16,428 bases of DNA from DASRTE01 sp035316885 (GTDB lineage: Bacteria; Actinomycetota; Actinomycetes; Jiangellales; Jiangellaceae), in NCBI GenBank assembly GCA_035316885.1, contig DATHII010000317.1:1-16428 (forward strand), written 5' to 3'. Numbering within the stretch: position 1 is the first letter of the stretch; each line of letters opens with the position of its first letter. Positions 1-6,829 of the stretch are shown here, in pieces. The notes under the pieces were generated by a model. That model saw nothing but the letters and a program-made list of their open reading frames with translations. It was not told where the DNA came from and did not search any database. The position numbers and the translations under genes are program-made.

Positions 1-104
1 GCACGGCGCGCGCGACGGTCTTCGCGATGAACCCGCTGTATCGAGCGGACCCTGAGCGGGAGTGGTCGATGGTCGGCCTGGCGGCCTACTGGGCAGACCA
101 ATAG
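1..104 (+). CDS. C-terminal end of an unidentified upstream protein (partial)
   Basis: The frame beginning at base 3 is open to a TAG at 102-104 and encodes about 33 residues, ending in AAYWADQ. The other two forward frames have stops inside this stretch, and codon use is GC-rich at the third position, so this is probably the true 3' end of a gene that starts outside the window. I do not recognise the family from so short a tail. The next gene starts about 150 bases downstream, so the two need not be co-transcribed. Confidence 0.45.
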   Translation, partial: TARATVFAMNPLYRADPEREWSMVGLAAYWADQ

Positions 105-162
105 ATCGCCGTTGTGGGCGCGCCGGTTGAGGCGTCTGTACACGGATCGGCCCAGATCCTTT

Positions 163-181
163 CGTCTCAGCATCCGAGACG
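163..181 (+). terminator. Possible short hairpin after the upstream gene
   Basis: CGTCTC (163-168) and GAGACG (176-181) form a perfect 6-bp stem around a 7-base loop, 58 bases after the stop of the partial upstream gene. No T-run follows, so it is not a classical intrinsic terminator. Tail-less hairpins can terminate in actinobacteria, but a stem this short could also occur by chance. Confidence 0.25.
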
Positions 182-257
182 CTGGTTACGGCTGCCGGGA
201 CAGTGGCACCAAGATCGTGGTCCCTATCGCCGGTCCGACGCGACGAGAAGAGGTGCG

Positions 258-821
258 GTGGCGACGACTGGTCGCGTACTGCTGGTGGGCAAGCGCGCAC
301 GTGTCCTGGACCAACTCGCCGACGCGCTTCGCAACGAGGGCCTCCAGGTTCGTGAGGAAACCGACCTCGACCGCGTCCGCACCCACGTCGACGGCAGCAC
401 GGTCGACGTGCTCGCGCTGGGCCGGGCGCTCACGGGTGCGCGCCGGGAGTCGCTGGTCGCCGCGCTCCGGGCGAAGAACCCCGCCCTCCGCGTCGTCGAC
501 GGGCTCGCACCGATCACGCCATTGCTGGTGGCCCAGGTTCAGGAGGCGCTGACCTCGCCCGGTATCGAGTCCCGGATCGTCGCCGCCGCCGGCGTCGAGG
601 TGGCCGACCGCACGGTCGCCGTCTCGCTGCGACGGCGGGCCGACGTCACCGTCGTCTACCACCGCCTCGACGCCCTGTATCGGGCCCACGAGCAGCTGCT
701 CCACAGCGGGCCACTCGAGCGGGGGGGTCACTGGTTCCCGGTCAAGGGCAGCGTCACCAGGGGCGAGCGTTTCGTCGTCGTGCGCGCCGACGGCCAGACC
801 ACGGTCCACCAGCTCGTTTGA
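258..821 (+). CDS. Hypothetical protein with a degenerate response-regulator receiver-like N-terminus
   Basis: This 187-residue protein is soluble, with no signal peptide or membrane segment. The GTG at 258 is chosen because AGAAGAGG lies just upstream and because the product then opens with a typical beta strand, GRVLLVGKR. Residues ~5-85 follow a CheY-like rhythm: VLLV strand, acidic helix, DVLALG strand, helix, then a LRVVDG strand. The usual phospho-acceptor Asp after the third strand is absent (ALGRAL), so phosphorylation is unlikely. The C-terminal ~95 residues contain several basic strands and the segment HWFPVKGSVTRGERFVVVR, which I do not recognise. The receiver resemblance is an inference from pattern only. 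The gene lies 60 bases upstream of the mutase gene on the same strand, with no evident functional link. Confidence 0.7.
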   Translation: MATTGRVLLVGKRARVLDQLADALRNEGLQVREETDLDRVRTHVDGSTVDVLALGRALTGARRESLVAALRAKNPALRVVDGLAPITPLLVAQVQEALTSPGIESRIVAAAGVEVADRTVAVSLRRRADVTVVYHRLDALYRAHEQLLHSGPLERGGHWFPVKGSVTRGERFVVVRADGQTTVHQLV

Positions 822-868
822 GCCCGGTGGGTGGCCGACGTCACGCGGCTCGGGCCCTGATGGCTCAC

Positions 869-874
869 TACCGT
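869..874 (+). promoter_or_regulatory. Candidate -10 box giving a leaderless mutase transcript
   Basis: TACCGT fits the actinobacterial TANNNT -10 pattern and ends 7 bases before the ATG at 882. Transcription would therefore start at or next to the start codon. No Shine-Dalgarno sequence precedes either candidate start (GTG 873 or ATG 882), as expected for a leaderless message. No convincing -35 box is visible, so this remains a suggestion. Confidence 0.3.
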
Positions 875-881
875 GTGCGGC

Positions 882-2471
882 ATGGACGCTGACAGTGCTC
901 ACACCGAGTCCGGCCTGCCCTTCGAGCCGGTTTACGGGCCTGAGGCGCTGTCGGGGTGGGATCCCGGGGAGCGCCTCGGCCGGCCGGGCGAATACCCGTT
1001 CACGCGTGGTGTCTACCCGACCATGTACACCGGCCGGCCATGGACGATGCGCCAGTACGCGGGCTTCGGTACGGCGACGGAGTCGAACCGGCGCTACCAC
1101 CAGCTCGTGGCGGCCGGCACCGGCGGGCTGTCGGTCGCCTTCGATCTGCCCACCCAGATGGGCTACGACTCCGACGCCCCGGTCGCCCATGGCGAGGTCG
1201 GCAAGGTGGGCGTCGCGATCGACTCGCTGGAGGACATGCGCACCCTGTTCGACGGCATCCCGCTGGATCAGGTCTCGACCTCGATGACGATCAACGCCCC
1301 GGCCGCGCTGCTGCTCCTGCTCTACCAACTCGTCGGCGAGGAGCACGGAGTACCCGGCGACAAGCTCACCGGCACGACCCAGAACGACGTGCTCAAGGAG
1401 TACATCGCCCGCGGCACCTACATCTACCCGCCGATGGAGTCGCTGCGCCTGATCAGCGATCTCTTCGCCTACTGCCGGCGCGAGATGCCGCGGTGGAACA
1501 CCATCTCGATCTCGGGCTACCACATGGCCGAAGCCGGCGCGACCCCGGTGCAGGAGGTGGCGTTCACCCTCGCCAACGCCCGCGAGTACGTCCGGGCCGC
1601 GCTGTCGGCCGGGCTCGGCGTCGACGAGTTCGCCCCCCGGCTGTCCTTCTTCTTCGTCTCCCGGACGACGCTGCTGGAGGAGGTGGCGAAGTTCCGCGCG
1701 GCGCGTCGGATCTGGTCGCGGGTCATGCGCGACGAGTTCGGCGCAACGGACCCCCGCTCGCAGATGCTTCGGTGCCACACCCAGACCGCGGGCGTCCAGC
1801 TGACTGCGCAGCAACCCGAGGTCAACTTGGTCCGGGTGGCGGTGCAGGGGCTGGCCGCGGTCCTCGGCGGTACCCAGTCGTTGCACACGAACTCATACGA
1901 CGAGGCGATCGCGCTCCCCAGCGAGAAGGCGGCGCGGCTGGCAGTGCGGACCCAGCAGGTCCTTGCGTACGAGACCGACGTGACGCGTACGGTCGACCCG
2001 TTTGCCGGCTCGTACGTCGTCGAGTCGTTGACCGACGACCTGGAGGCGGCCGCGCTGGATCTCATGGGTCAGGTCGAAGACCTCGGCGGCGCGGTCCACG
2101 CGATCGAGCGCGGATTCCAGAAGAACGAGATCGAGCGCTCCGCGTACGCGATCGCCCGGGAGATCGACTCCGGGGAACGCACCGTGGTCGGGCTGAACCA
2201 GTTCACGACCGATGACGAGGAGCCGTACGAGCCGCTCCGCGTCGACCCGGCCCTCGAGGACAACCAGGCGCGACGGCTGAAATCTCTGCGAGCCGCACGG
2301 AATGCGGACGATGTGAAGCGGACGCTCGACGCGTTGCGGGGCGCGGCCTCTGGTAACGACAACGTGCTGTACCCGATGAAGGAGGCCCTGGCGGCCCGGG
2401 CAACGGTCGGCGAGGTGTGCAATGCATTACGCCAGGTCTGGGGGACGTACGAGCCACCAGCCGCGTTCTGA
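882..2471 (+). CDS. Acyl-CoA mutase large subunit, methylmalonyl-CoA mutase family
   Basis: This is the catalytic subunit of an adenosylcobalamin-dependent acyl-CoA mutase, which interconverts branched and linear acyl-CoAs such as methylmalonyl-CoA and succinyl-CoA. It is 529 residues from ATG 882; an in-frame GTG at 873 is an alternative. The TIM-barrel signature is clear: YPTMYTGRPWTMRQYAGF (residues ~45-62), GGLSVAFDLPTQMG, STSMTINAPA, GTTQNDVLKEY, SGYHMAEAG and LGGTQSLHTNSYDEA. The Tyr of TMY (~49) and the Arg of EYIARGTY (~177) match the residues that contact the methylmalonyl carboxylate. Isobutyryl-CoA mutases have Phe and Gln at those positions, so a methylmalonyl-type substrate is likelier. 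The His of SGYHMAE (~214) matches the active-site His. The protein ends at AAF with no C-terminal B12-binding domain, so a separate small subunit is needed, and none is encoded in this window. Confidence 0.9.
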   Translation: MDADSAHTESGLPFEPVYGPEALSGWDPGERLGRPGEYPFTRGVYPTMYTGRPWTMRQYAGFGTATESNRRYHQLVAAGTGGLSVAFDLPTQMGYDSDAPVAHGEVGKVGVAIDSLEDMRTLFDGIPLDQVSTSMTINAPAALLLLLYQLVGEEHGVPGDKLTGTTQNDVLKEYIARGTYIYPPMESLRLISDLFAYCRREMPRWNTISISGYHMAEAGATPVQEVAFTLANAREYVRAALSAGLGVDEFAPRLSFFFVSRTTLLEEVAKFRAARRIWSRVMRDEFGATDPRSQMLRCHTQTAGVQLTAQQPEVNLVRVAVQGLAAVLGGTQSLHTNSYDEAIALPSEKAARLAVRTQQVLAYETDVTRTVDPFAGSYVVESLTDDLEAAALDLMGQVEDLGGAVHAIERGFQKNEIERSAYAIAREIDSGERTVVGLNQFTTDDEEPYEPLRVDPALEDNQARRLKSLRAARNADDVKRTLDALRGAASGNDNVLYPMKEALAARATVGEVCNALRQVWGTYEPPAAF

Positions 2472-2511
2472 CGGCGGGTGCGTTGCGCTGCACTGCCCCG
2501 GCGCGCGAGCC

Positions 2512-2531
2512 CTGCCGGTCGGCTCCGGCAG
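2512..2531 (+). terminator. GC-rich hairpin after the mutase gene
   Basis: CTGCCGG (2512-2518) and CCGGCAG (2525-2531) form a perfect 7-bp stem with a 6-base loop, 41 bases after the mutase stop and 85 bases before the kinase start. There is no T-tract. Its position between two functionally unrelated genes supports a role in termination. Confidence 0.42.
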
Positions 2532-2615
2532 CCGCCACGTCACGCATCGGCTCCGGTCACACATAGGACCAAATCCGAACTCTTGTCGTGGTTGCCGGTA
2601 CTTTGGTGGGCACTG

Positions 2616-3545
2616 ATGCGGATCGCGGTAGTTGGCAGTTACGGGATTGGCATGACCATGCGAGTTCCGCGACTCCCCGTTGCCGGCGAGACCCTGCTCG
2701 GCGGCGAGTTCGTATCGGGCCACGGCGGCAAGGGTTCGAACCAGGCGGTGGCCGCGCGGCGGCTCGGCGCCGACGTCGCGTTCCTGACCGCTGTGGGCGA
2801 CGATGTCATGGGTCACGCCGCTCGGGAGCTCTGGAGGACAGAGGGCGTGGACGCCTCGGCCACTGTGACCGCACCCGCCTCGACCATGGTCGGCTTGATC
2901 CTGGTTGAACCTAGTGGCGAAAACCGCATCGCCATAGCGACCGGCGCCCTCGAACACCTCCGACCGGAGCATGTCGAGGCGTTCTCCCCACAGTTGGCCG
3001 AAGCCGATATCGTCATCGTCTCGCTCGAGATCCCTCTCGATGCGGCCATCGCTGCGCTGCGCGTGGCCCACGAGGTAGGCACGGTCACCCTGCTCAATCC
3101 CGCTCCCGCACAACCCTTTCCGGACCCGTGCTGGAAGGACGTCGATGTGCTCACGCCCAACCGCACCGAGGCCGCGATCCTGCTCGGACTCGAGCCCGAT
3201 GGTGTGGAGGGTGCTGACACCCTGGCTATGCGGCTTCACCAGCGCAGCGGCGCCACCGTCATCCTGACTCGAGGCGCCGAGGGCGCCCTGATCTGCGACG
3301 ACAGGGGTGTCACCAACGTCCCGCCCATCCCGTCCCACGCCGCGGTCGACACCACCGGCGCGGGCGACGCCTTCACCGCCGCCGTCGGCGTCGAGCTGGC
3401 CGCTGGGCGCTCGGTCGACGATGCGGCGCGCTTCGCATCGCAGGTCGGCGCCCACGTCGTCGCCCGCCACGAGGTCATCCCTGCGCTGCCCCGCCGGGAA
3501 GACCTGGGACGCGCCGACCTCGATCCGGGACTGCGTACCGGCTGA
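2616..3545 (+). CDS. PfkB-family carbohydrate kinase (ribokinase / deoxyribokinase-like)
   Basis: This 309-residue protein would transfer phosphate from ATP to the 5-hydroxyl of a pentose freed from nucleosides. The ATG at 2616 opens the core strand RIAVVGSY, with GGTGGG just upstream; the open frame extends further upstream but does not resemble the family there. Family motifs are PVAGETLLGG (~21-30), GGKGSNQAVAARRLG (37-51), LNPAPA, LTPNRTEA and DTTGAGDAF (245-253), where Asp251 is the catalytic base and GAG the anion hole. E. coli ribokinase has an N-x-D motif (Asn14, Asp16) contacting ribose. This protein has Gly10 and Gly12 in the aligned GSYGIGM, so strict ribose specificity is doubtful. 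It lies 45 bases upstream of a deoC-like gene, which fits a 2-deoxyribose kinase (DeoK role) or a kinase for another pentose. ATP-dependent sugar kinase activity is well supported; the substrate is inferred. Confidence 0.85.
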   Translation: MRIAVVGSYGIGMTMRVPRLPVAGETLLGGEFVSGHGGKGSNQAVAARRLGADVAFLTAVGDDVMGHAARELWRTEGVDASATVTAPASTMVGLILVEPSGENRIAIATGALEHLRPEHVEAFSPQLAEADIVIVSLEIPLDAAIAALRVAHEVGTVTLLNPAPAQPFPDPCWKDVDVLTPNRTEAAILLGLEPDGVEGADTLAMRLHQRSGATVILTRGAEGALICDDRGVTNVPPIPSHAAVDTTGAGDAFTAAVGVELAAGRSVDDAARFASQVGAHVVARHEVIPALPRREDLGRADLDPGLRTG

Positions 3546-3590
3546 ACTCTCCACGGCCAGCCGGCATGCAGCACCACGAAAAGGACACCC

Positions 3591-4286
3591 GTGACCGACT
3601 TCACCTCGCTCGCGCCAAGCGACCTTGCGCCGTACATCCAGCACACCCTCATCGGCGTCGGTACCACCCGAGACCAGGCCGTCGCGCATGCCCAGCAGTG
3701 CTTTGACCATGGCTTCGACGCCGCCATGGTCGCCGGCTCCTGGGTGACCCTGACCGCCGAGATGCTCGCCGGCACCGGCATCACCGTGGCCTCGGCGCTG
3801 GACTTCCCGATGGTCGGCGTCATGACGAGCGCCGGCAAAGCGGCCGAGGCCGCCGAGCTCGTGCAGCTCGGGGCACGCGAGATCGACATGGGCGTGCAGG
3901 TCGGGTGGCTCAAGAGCGGCGATTACGACGGGTTCCGGGAGGACATCGCTGGCGTGGTGCGGGCAGCCGGTGTGCCGATCAAGGTCATGCTCGAGCTGCC
4001 GCTGCTCAACGAAGCCGAAAGGGCCGCCGCGATCGAACTCTCCTGTGAGGCGGGCGCGGCCTATCTCAAGAACGCCAGTAGCGGCGCCATTGAAATCGCG
4101 AACCCCGATAGCATCCGCTACCTCGTCGAACGCGCGCCGAGAGGCGTGCTCGTCAAGGCGTCCGGCGGGATCACGAGCCGCGAGCAAATCGTGGCGCTGC
4201 TCGCTGCTGGTGCGGCCAAGGTCGGCACCAGCGCGGGCATCGCGGTCGTCACCGGCACGACCGACGAGCGCACCAAGAGCTACTGA
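3591..4286 (+). CDS. deoC: Divergent deoxyribose-phosphate aldolase (DERA, DeoC family)
   Basis: This 231-residue class I aldolase is of usual DERA length. The family reaction splits 2-deoxyribose-5-phosphate into glyceraldehyde-3-phosphate and acetaldehyde. GTG 3591 is preceded by AAAAGGA at good spacing. Visible elements are REIDMGVQVGWLKSGDY (Asp99, equivalent to E. coli Asp102), AAYLKNASSG with the Schiff-base Lys160, LVKASGGITS with the relay Lys189, AKVGTSAG for phosphate binding, and a C-terminal Tyr as in E. coli. There are several departures. The conserved Asp near the N-terminus (IDHTLL in most bacterial DERAs) is Gln17. The usual VNP segment is VAG at 47-49, and the KTSTG motif is KNASSG. 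The mechanism should be retained but the substrate may differ. The gene sits between a sugar kinase and a nucleoside hydrolase, consistent with degrading the kinase product. Confidence 0.85.
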   Translation: MTDFTSLAPSDLAPYIQHTLIGVGTTRDQAVAHAQQCFDHGFDAAMVAGSWVTLTAEMLAGTGITVASALDFPMVGVMTSAGKAAEAAELVQLGAREIDMGVQVGWLKSGDYDGFREDIAGVVRAAGVPIKVMLELPLLNEAERAAAIELSCEAGAAYLKNASSGAIEIANPDSIRYLVERAPRGVLVKASGGITSREQIVALLAAGAAKVGTSAGIAVVTGTTDERTKSY

Positions 4287-4423
4287 AGCCATGGGACCGA
4301 AGCTGCTCCGTCCCGTTCCGTCGCCCGCTCGCGTTTCGAGTATGCCGACGTGTGGATCCTCCGCGACGGGTTACGCATCACGTCCCTCCTGACTCGCCGC
4401 TGGCCAACCTCGAGGAGCGCCTC

Positions 4424-5401
4424 GTGCCTGTCCCCTTCATCCTCGACACAGACACCGCTCAGGACGACTGCATTGCGATCATCGCCGGCCTGGTCGACCC
4501 CGAGGCCGACTTGCGCGCGATCACAATGGTCGCGGGGAACGTCGGCTTCGACCAGCAGATACGCAACGCGCACCTCACCCTGAACGCGGTGGGCCGACTC
4601 GGCGAGGTGCCGATCCACCTTGGCTGCCGCCGGCCCCTCGTTGTGCCATGGGTGTCGGCCGAGAACGTACACGGCGATGGCTCCGGCGGACTCACCATGG
4701 ACTTCGATGGCACCACCACCGAGGCGGAGCACGCCGTTGACGCGCTGATTCGCCTCACCGCCGAGGCCCCCGGCGAGATATCGGTGGTGGCCATCGGCCC
4801 GCTGACCAACATCGCGATGGCAGCCGTCAAGGATCCGTCGTTCGTCCGCAACGTCAATCAGCTGGTCGTCATGGGCGGCTCCAACAACGGCCGCGGCAAC
4901 ATCACCGCCGCCGCAGAGTTCAACCTTTACGCCGACCCGCATGCCGCCAGGATCGTTTTCGAGTCCGGCTTCGACATCACTGTCGTCCCCTGGGCCCCGC
5001 TCACACTCAACGATGCCGTCTTCAGCCGCGAGCAGCTCGCCGGGATCGGGCGGATCGGCACGCCCCTGTCCCAATTCTTCATCCAGGTCTGTGGGCCGAC
5101 CCTCGCCTTCGACGAAGCCGTCGGCATCCCAGGCACGACCCACCCTGATTCCCTGTCGGTCGCGGTGCTGCTTCACGCCGAGCTCGTGCTGCAGGCTTCG
5201 GACTACCACGTCGCTATCGAGGCTGAGTCGACCCTGACTCGCGGTTATGCCGCGATGTCCTGGGGTGTCCACGGCCTCAACCCCAACGCCCGCGTCATCG
5301 AGCGCGCCGACGCCGCCCGATTCCACCAGTACCTCACCAACCTGCTCAAGACCCCTACAGCACTGAATCGCCCATTCACGACATTCACGACCCTCACCTG
5401 A
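4424..5401 (+). CDS. Nucleoside hydrolase (inosine-uridine preferring family)
   Basis: This enzyme hydrolyses the N-glycosidic bond of nucleosides, giving free base and free pentose. GTG 4424 is chosen because GAGGAG lies 6 bases upstream and the product starts at the family's usual point (VPVPFILDTD); an upstream extension in frame to 4352 is not needed. It is 325 residues, normal for the family. The N-terminal calcium cluster DTDTAQDD supplies Asp8, Asp10, Asp14 and Asp15, although the usual Pro-Gly is Thr-Ala. Other motifs are AIGPLTNIA (~123-131), VVMGGSNNGRGN (148-159), AEFNLYADPHAA (164-175) and THPDSLSVAV (239-248), which carries the His240 and Asp242 expected near the C-terminus. The segment after the DPHAA helix (VPWAPLTLNDAV) differs from the common GLDVT. 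The product sugar is the natural substrate for the kinase and aldolase encoded upstream. Confidence 0.87.
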   Translation: MPVPFILDTDTAQDDCIAIIAGLVDPEADLRAITMVAGNVGFDQQIRNAHLTLNAVGRLGEVPIHLGCRRPLVVPWVSAENVHGDGSGGLTMDFDGTTTEAEHAVDALIRLTAEAPGEISVVAIGPLTNIAMAAVKDPSFVRNVNQLVVMGGSNNGRGNITAAAEFNLYADPHAARIVFESGFDITVVPWAPLTLNDAVFSREQLAGIGRIGTPLSQFFIQVCGPTLAFDEAVGIPGTTHPDSLSVAVLLHAELVLQASDYHVAIEAESTLTRGYAAMSWGVHGLNPNARVIERADAARFHQYLTNLLKTPTALNRPFTTFTTLT

Positions 5402-5452
5402 CTGCTCCAGCCTGAGGTCCCATACAGGCGCCACCAGAGGTCACGTGGGTCG

Positions 5453-5471
5453 CACACCCCTGGGCGGTGTG
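5453..5471 (+). terminator. Hairpin after the nucleoside hydrolase gene
   Basis: CACACC (5453-5458) and GGTGTG (5466-5471) form a perfect 6-bp stem around a 7-base loop, 51 bases after the hydrolase stop. There is no T-run. The position fits the end of the kinase-aldolase-hydrolase unit. Confidence 0.3.
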
Positions 5472-5706
5472 GAGTATCCGCTCGGGACGGATCAGTGGTT
5501 GCGGGCTGGAGCTTGGCACGCGAGATTCGTGGATTACCGAGCAAGCGGCCTGCCCATCTCGACTGCGGCAGCCTGGCTCGCCGCACGGATCGAGCAGCTC
5601 GCCGGTGTCCAGGCCGGGAACACCACGACGATCGCCCACACGTCAAGGATCGATAACAACCGCGCATCGTGCTTGCGTTCCGTAGTTCCCTCGTGATTGC
5701 GACGGC

Positions 5707-5712
5707 TAGGCT
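5707..5712 (+). promoter_or_regulatory. Candidate -10 box for the importer operon
   Basis: TAGGCT matches the TANNNT pattern common in actinobacterial housekeeping promoters and lies 53 bases before the lipoprotein start, inside the only long gap upstream of the importer genes. No good -35 hexamer is present at 16-18 bases, so it would be a -10-driven or activator-dependent promoter. Confidence 0.3.
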
Positions 5713-5751
5713 GTCGCGCGAAATAGCGTCCGGAATCGGCGCTTTATGACC

Positions 5752-5759
5752 AAGGAGGT
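5752..5759 (+). promoter_or_regulatory. Perfect Shine-Dalgarno site deciding a TTG start
   Basis: AAGGAGGT is the full anti-16S complement and lies 5 bases before the TTG at 5765. The next in-frame ATG (5774) would be 14 bases away, too far. The strong site on a rare start codon suggests high expression of the binding protein, as is usual for importer lipoproteins. Confidence 0.75.
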
Positions 5760-5764
5760 CTATC

Positions 5765-6817
5765 TTGCGTCGAATGACCAAGATGGCAGCATTGCTAACA
5801 GTGCCCGTCCTCGCACTGGCCGCCTGCGGCGGAAATGGCGACGGAAATGGCGACGACACCGCCGGCAGCACCGGCGAACCCACCGCGGAGTCCGACATCA
5901 GGGTCGGCATGGCGTACGACGTCGGTGGCCGCGGCGACCAGTCGTTCAACGACTCGGCGGCCGCGGGCATGGATCAGGCTGTCGACGAGTACGGCATGGA
6001 GAGCCAGGAATCGGAGGCCGCCGACGGCGAGCCGGAATCCGCACGCGAGGAGCGCCTGCGCACCTTCGCTGACGCCGGCTTCGACCCGATCATCGCGGTG
6101 GGCTTCGCCTACTCGCCGTCGGTGGCCAAGGTCGCGGCCGAGTACCCCGAACTGCACTTCGCGATCATCGACGACGAGTTGGCCGCGGCCGACAACATCG
6201 CCAACCTGGTGTTCGCGGAGGAGCAGGGTTCATTCCTCGTCGGTGCCGCAGCGGCGCTGAAGACCGAGACAGATCACCTCGGATTCATCGGTGGCGTCGA
6301 GGTTCCGCTGATCAAGAAGTTCGAAGCCGGCTTCATCGCGGGTGTCGAGGCGGTCAACCCTGACATCACGGTCGACATGGTCTACCTGACACAGCCACCG
6401 GACTTCTCGGGCTTCAACGACCCGGCGAAGGGCAAGACGGCAGCGGAGGGCATGTTCGACGCCGGCGCCGACATTGTCTACCACGCGGCAGGTGGCTCCG
6501 GCGGTGGCCTGTTCGAGGCAGCGTCCGCGGCGGGTATGAGGGCCATTGGTGTTGACTCCGACCAGTACAACATTGCCGACGCGTCGGTGCGGGACGTGAT
6601 CATGACGTCGATGCTGAAGAACGTGAATGTCGCCGTCTTCGAGTACCTCACCGAGGTCAACGACGGCAACTTCCCGGCCGGTGTGACCCGCTACGACCTG
6701 TCGGTCGACGGCGTCGGCTATTCCACAAGTGGTGGGTTCATCGACGACATCACCGGGGACCTCGACGAGTACAAGCAACAGATCATCGACGGGGAGATCA
6801 CCGTCCCGACGTCCTGA
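5765..6817 (+). CDS. BMP/PnrA-family nucleoside-binding lipoprotein of an ABC importer
   Basis: This is the extracytoplasmic substrate-binding component of a nucleoside importer, anchored to the outer face of the membrane. It is 350 residues from TTG 5765. The basic start (MRRMTKM) and hydrophobic core end in the lipobox LAAC with Cys21 as the lipidated residue. A Gly/Asp/Asn-rich linker (~22-43) follows, then the binding fold. Family features are VGMAYDVGGRGDQSFNDSAAAG (~46-67, with the DxSFN motif of PnrA/BmpA proteins), IIAVGFAYSPSVAKVA, GFIGGVEVPLIKKFEAGF, YHAAGGSGGGLFEAA, AIGVDSDQY and VIMTSMLKNVNVAVFEY. Related proteins (TmpC/PnrA, the B. subtilis NupN type) bind purine or pyrimidine nucleosides. 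The gene heads a set of ATPase, two permeases and cytidine deaminases, which supports a pyrimidine-nucleoside ligand. Confidence 0.92.
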   Translation: MRRMTKMAALLTVPVLALAACGGNGDGNGDDTAGSTGEPTAESDIRVGMAYDVGGRGDQSFNDSAAAGMDQAVDEYGMESQESEAADGEPESAREERLRTFADAGFDPIIAVGFAYSPSVAKVAAEYPELHFAIIDDELAAADNIANLVFAEEQGSFLVGAAAALKTETDHLGFIGGVEVPLIKKFEAGFIAGVEAVNPDITVDMVYLTQPPDFSGFNDPAKGKTAAEGMFDAGADIVYHAAGGSGGGLFEAASAAGMRAIGVDSDQYNIADASVRDVIMTSMLKNVNVAVFEYLTEVNDGNFPAGVTRYDLSVDGVGYSTSGGFIDDITGDLDEYKQQIIDGEITVPTS

Positions 6818-6829
6818 TCTTCGTCATGT

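Larger units (their letters stand above)
5402..5764 (+). other. Intergenic region upstream of the nucleoside importer; possible gene remnant
   Basis: This 363-base gap separates the hydrolase gene from the importer. It holds a hairpin near 5453-5471, a candidate promoter near 5707 and a perfect ribosome-binding site at 5752-5759. An open frame from 5445 to 5696 (GTG start, 83 codons) has a plausible amphipathic stretch around LPISTAAAWLAARIEQLAG. However, it lacks a ribosome-binding site, matches no family I know, and its third-position bias is weaker than in the neighbours. It may be a remnant of a lost gene or chance. I see no tRNA, riboswitch or insertion-sequence end here. Confidence 0.35.

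Noticed and set aside
114..257. N-terminal extension of the receiver-like protein back to 114
   Set aside because: There is no ribosome-binding site at 114, the extension is Arg/Pro-rich without structure, and a good site precedes GTG 258.
186..1886. 566-codon open frame on the minus strand
   Set aside because: It lies antisense to the receiver-like gene and the mutase. It is an Arg/Gly/His-rich translation with no domain, as expected for a shadow frame in GC-rich DNA.
2427..4292. 621-codon open frame on the minus strand
   Set aside because: It covers the kinase and aldolase genes in antisense and has low-complexity composition. The + strand proteins there have clear catalytic motifs.
5746..6072. 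108-codon frame starting ATG just upstream of the lipoprotein
   Set aside because: It is out of frame with the lipoprotein, Arg-rich, and uses no ribosome-binding site. The AAGGAGGT belongs to TTG 5765.
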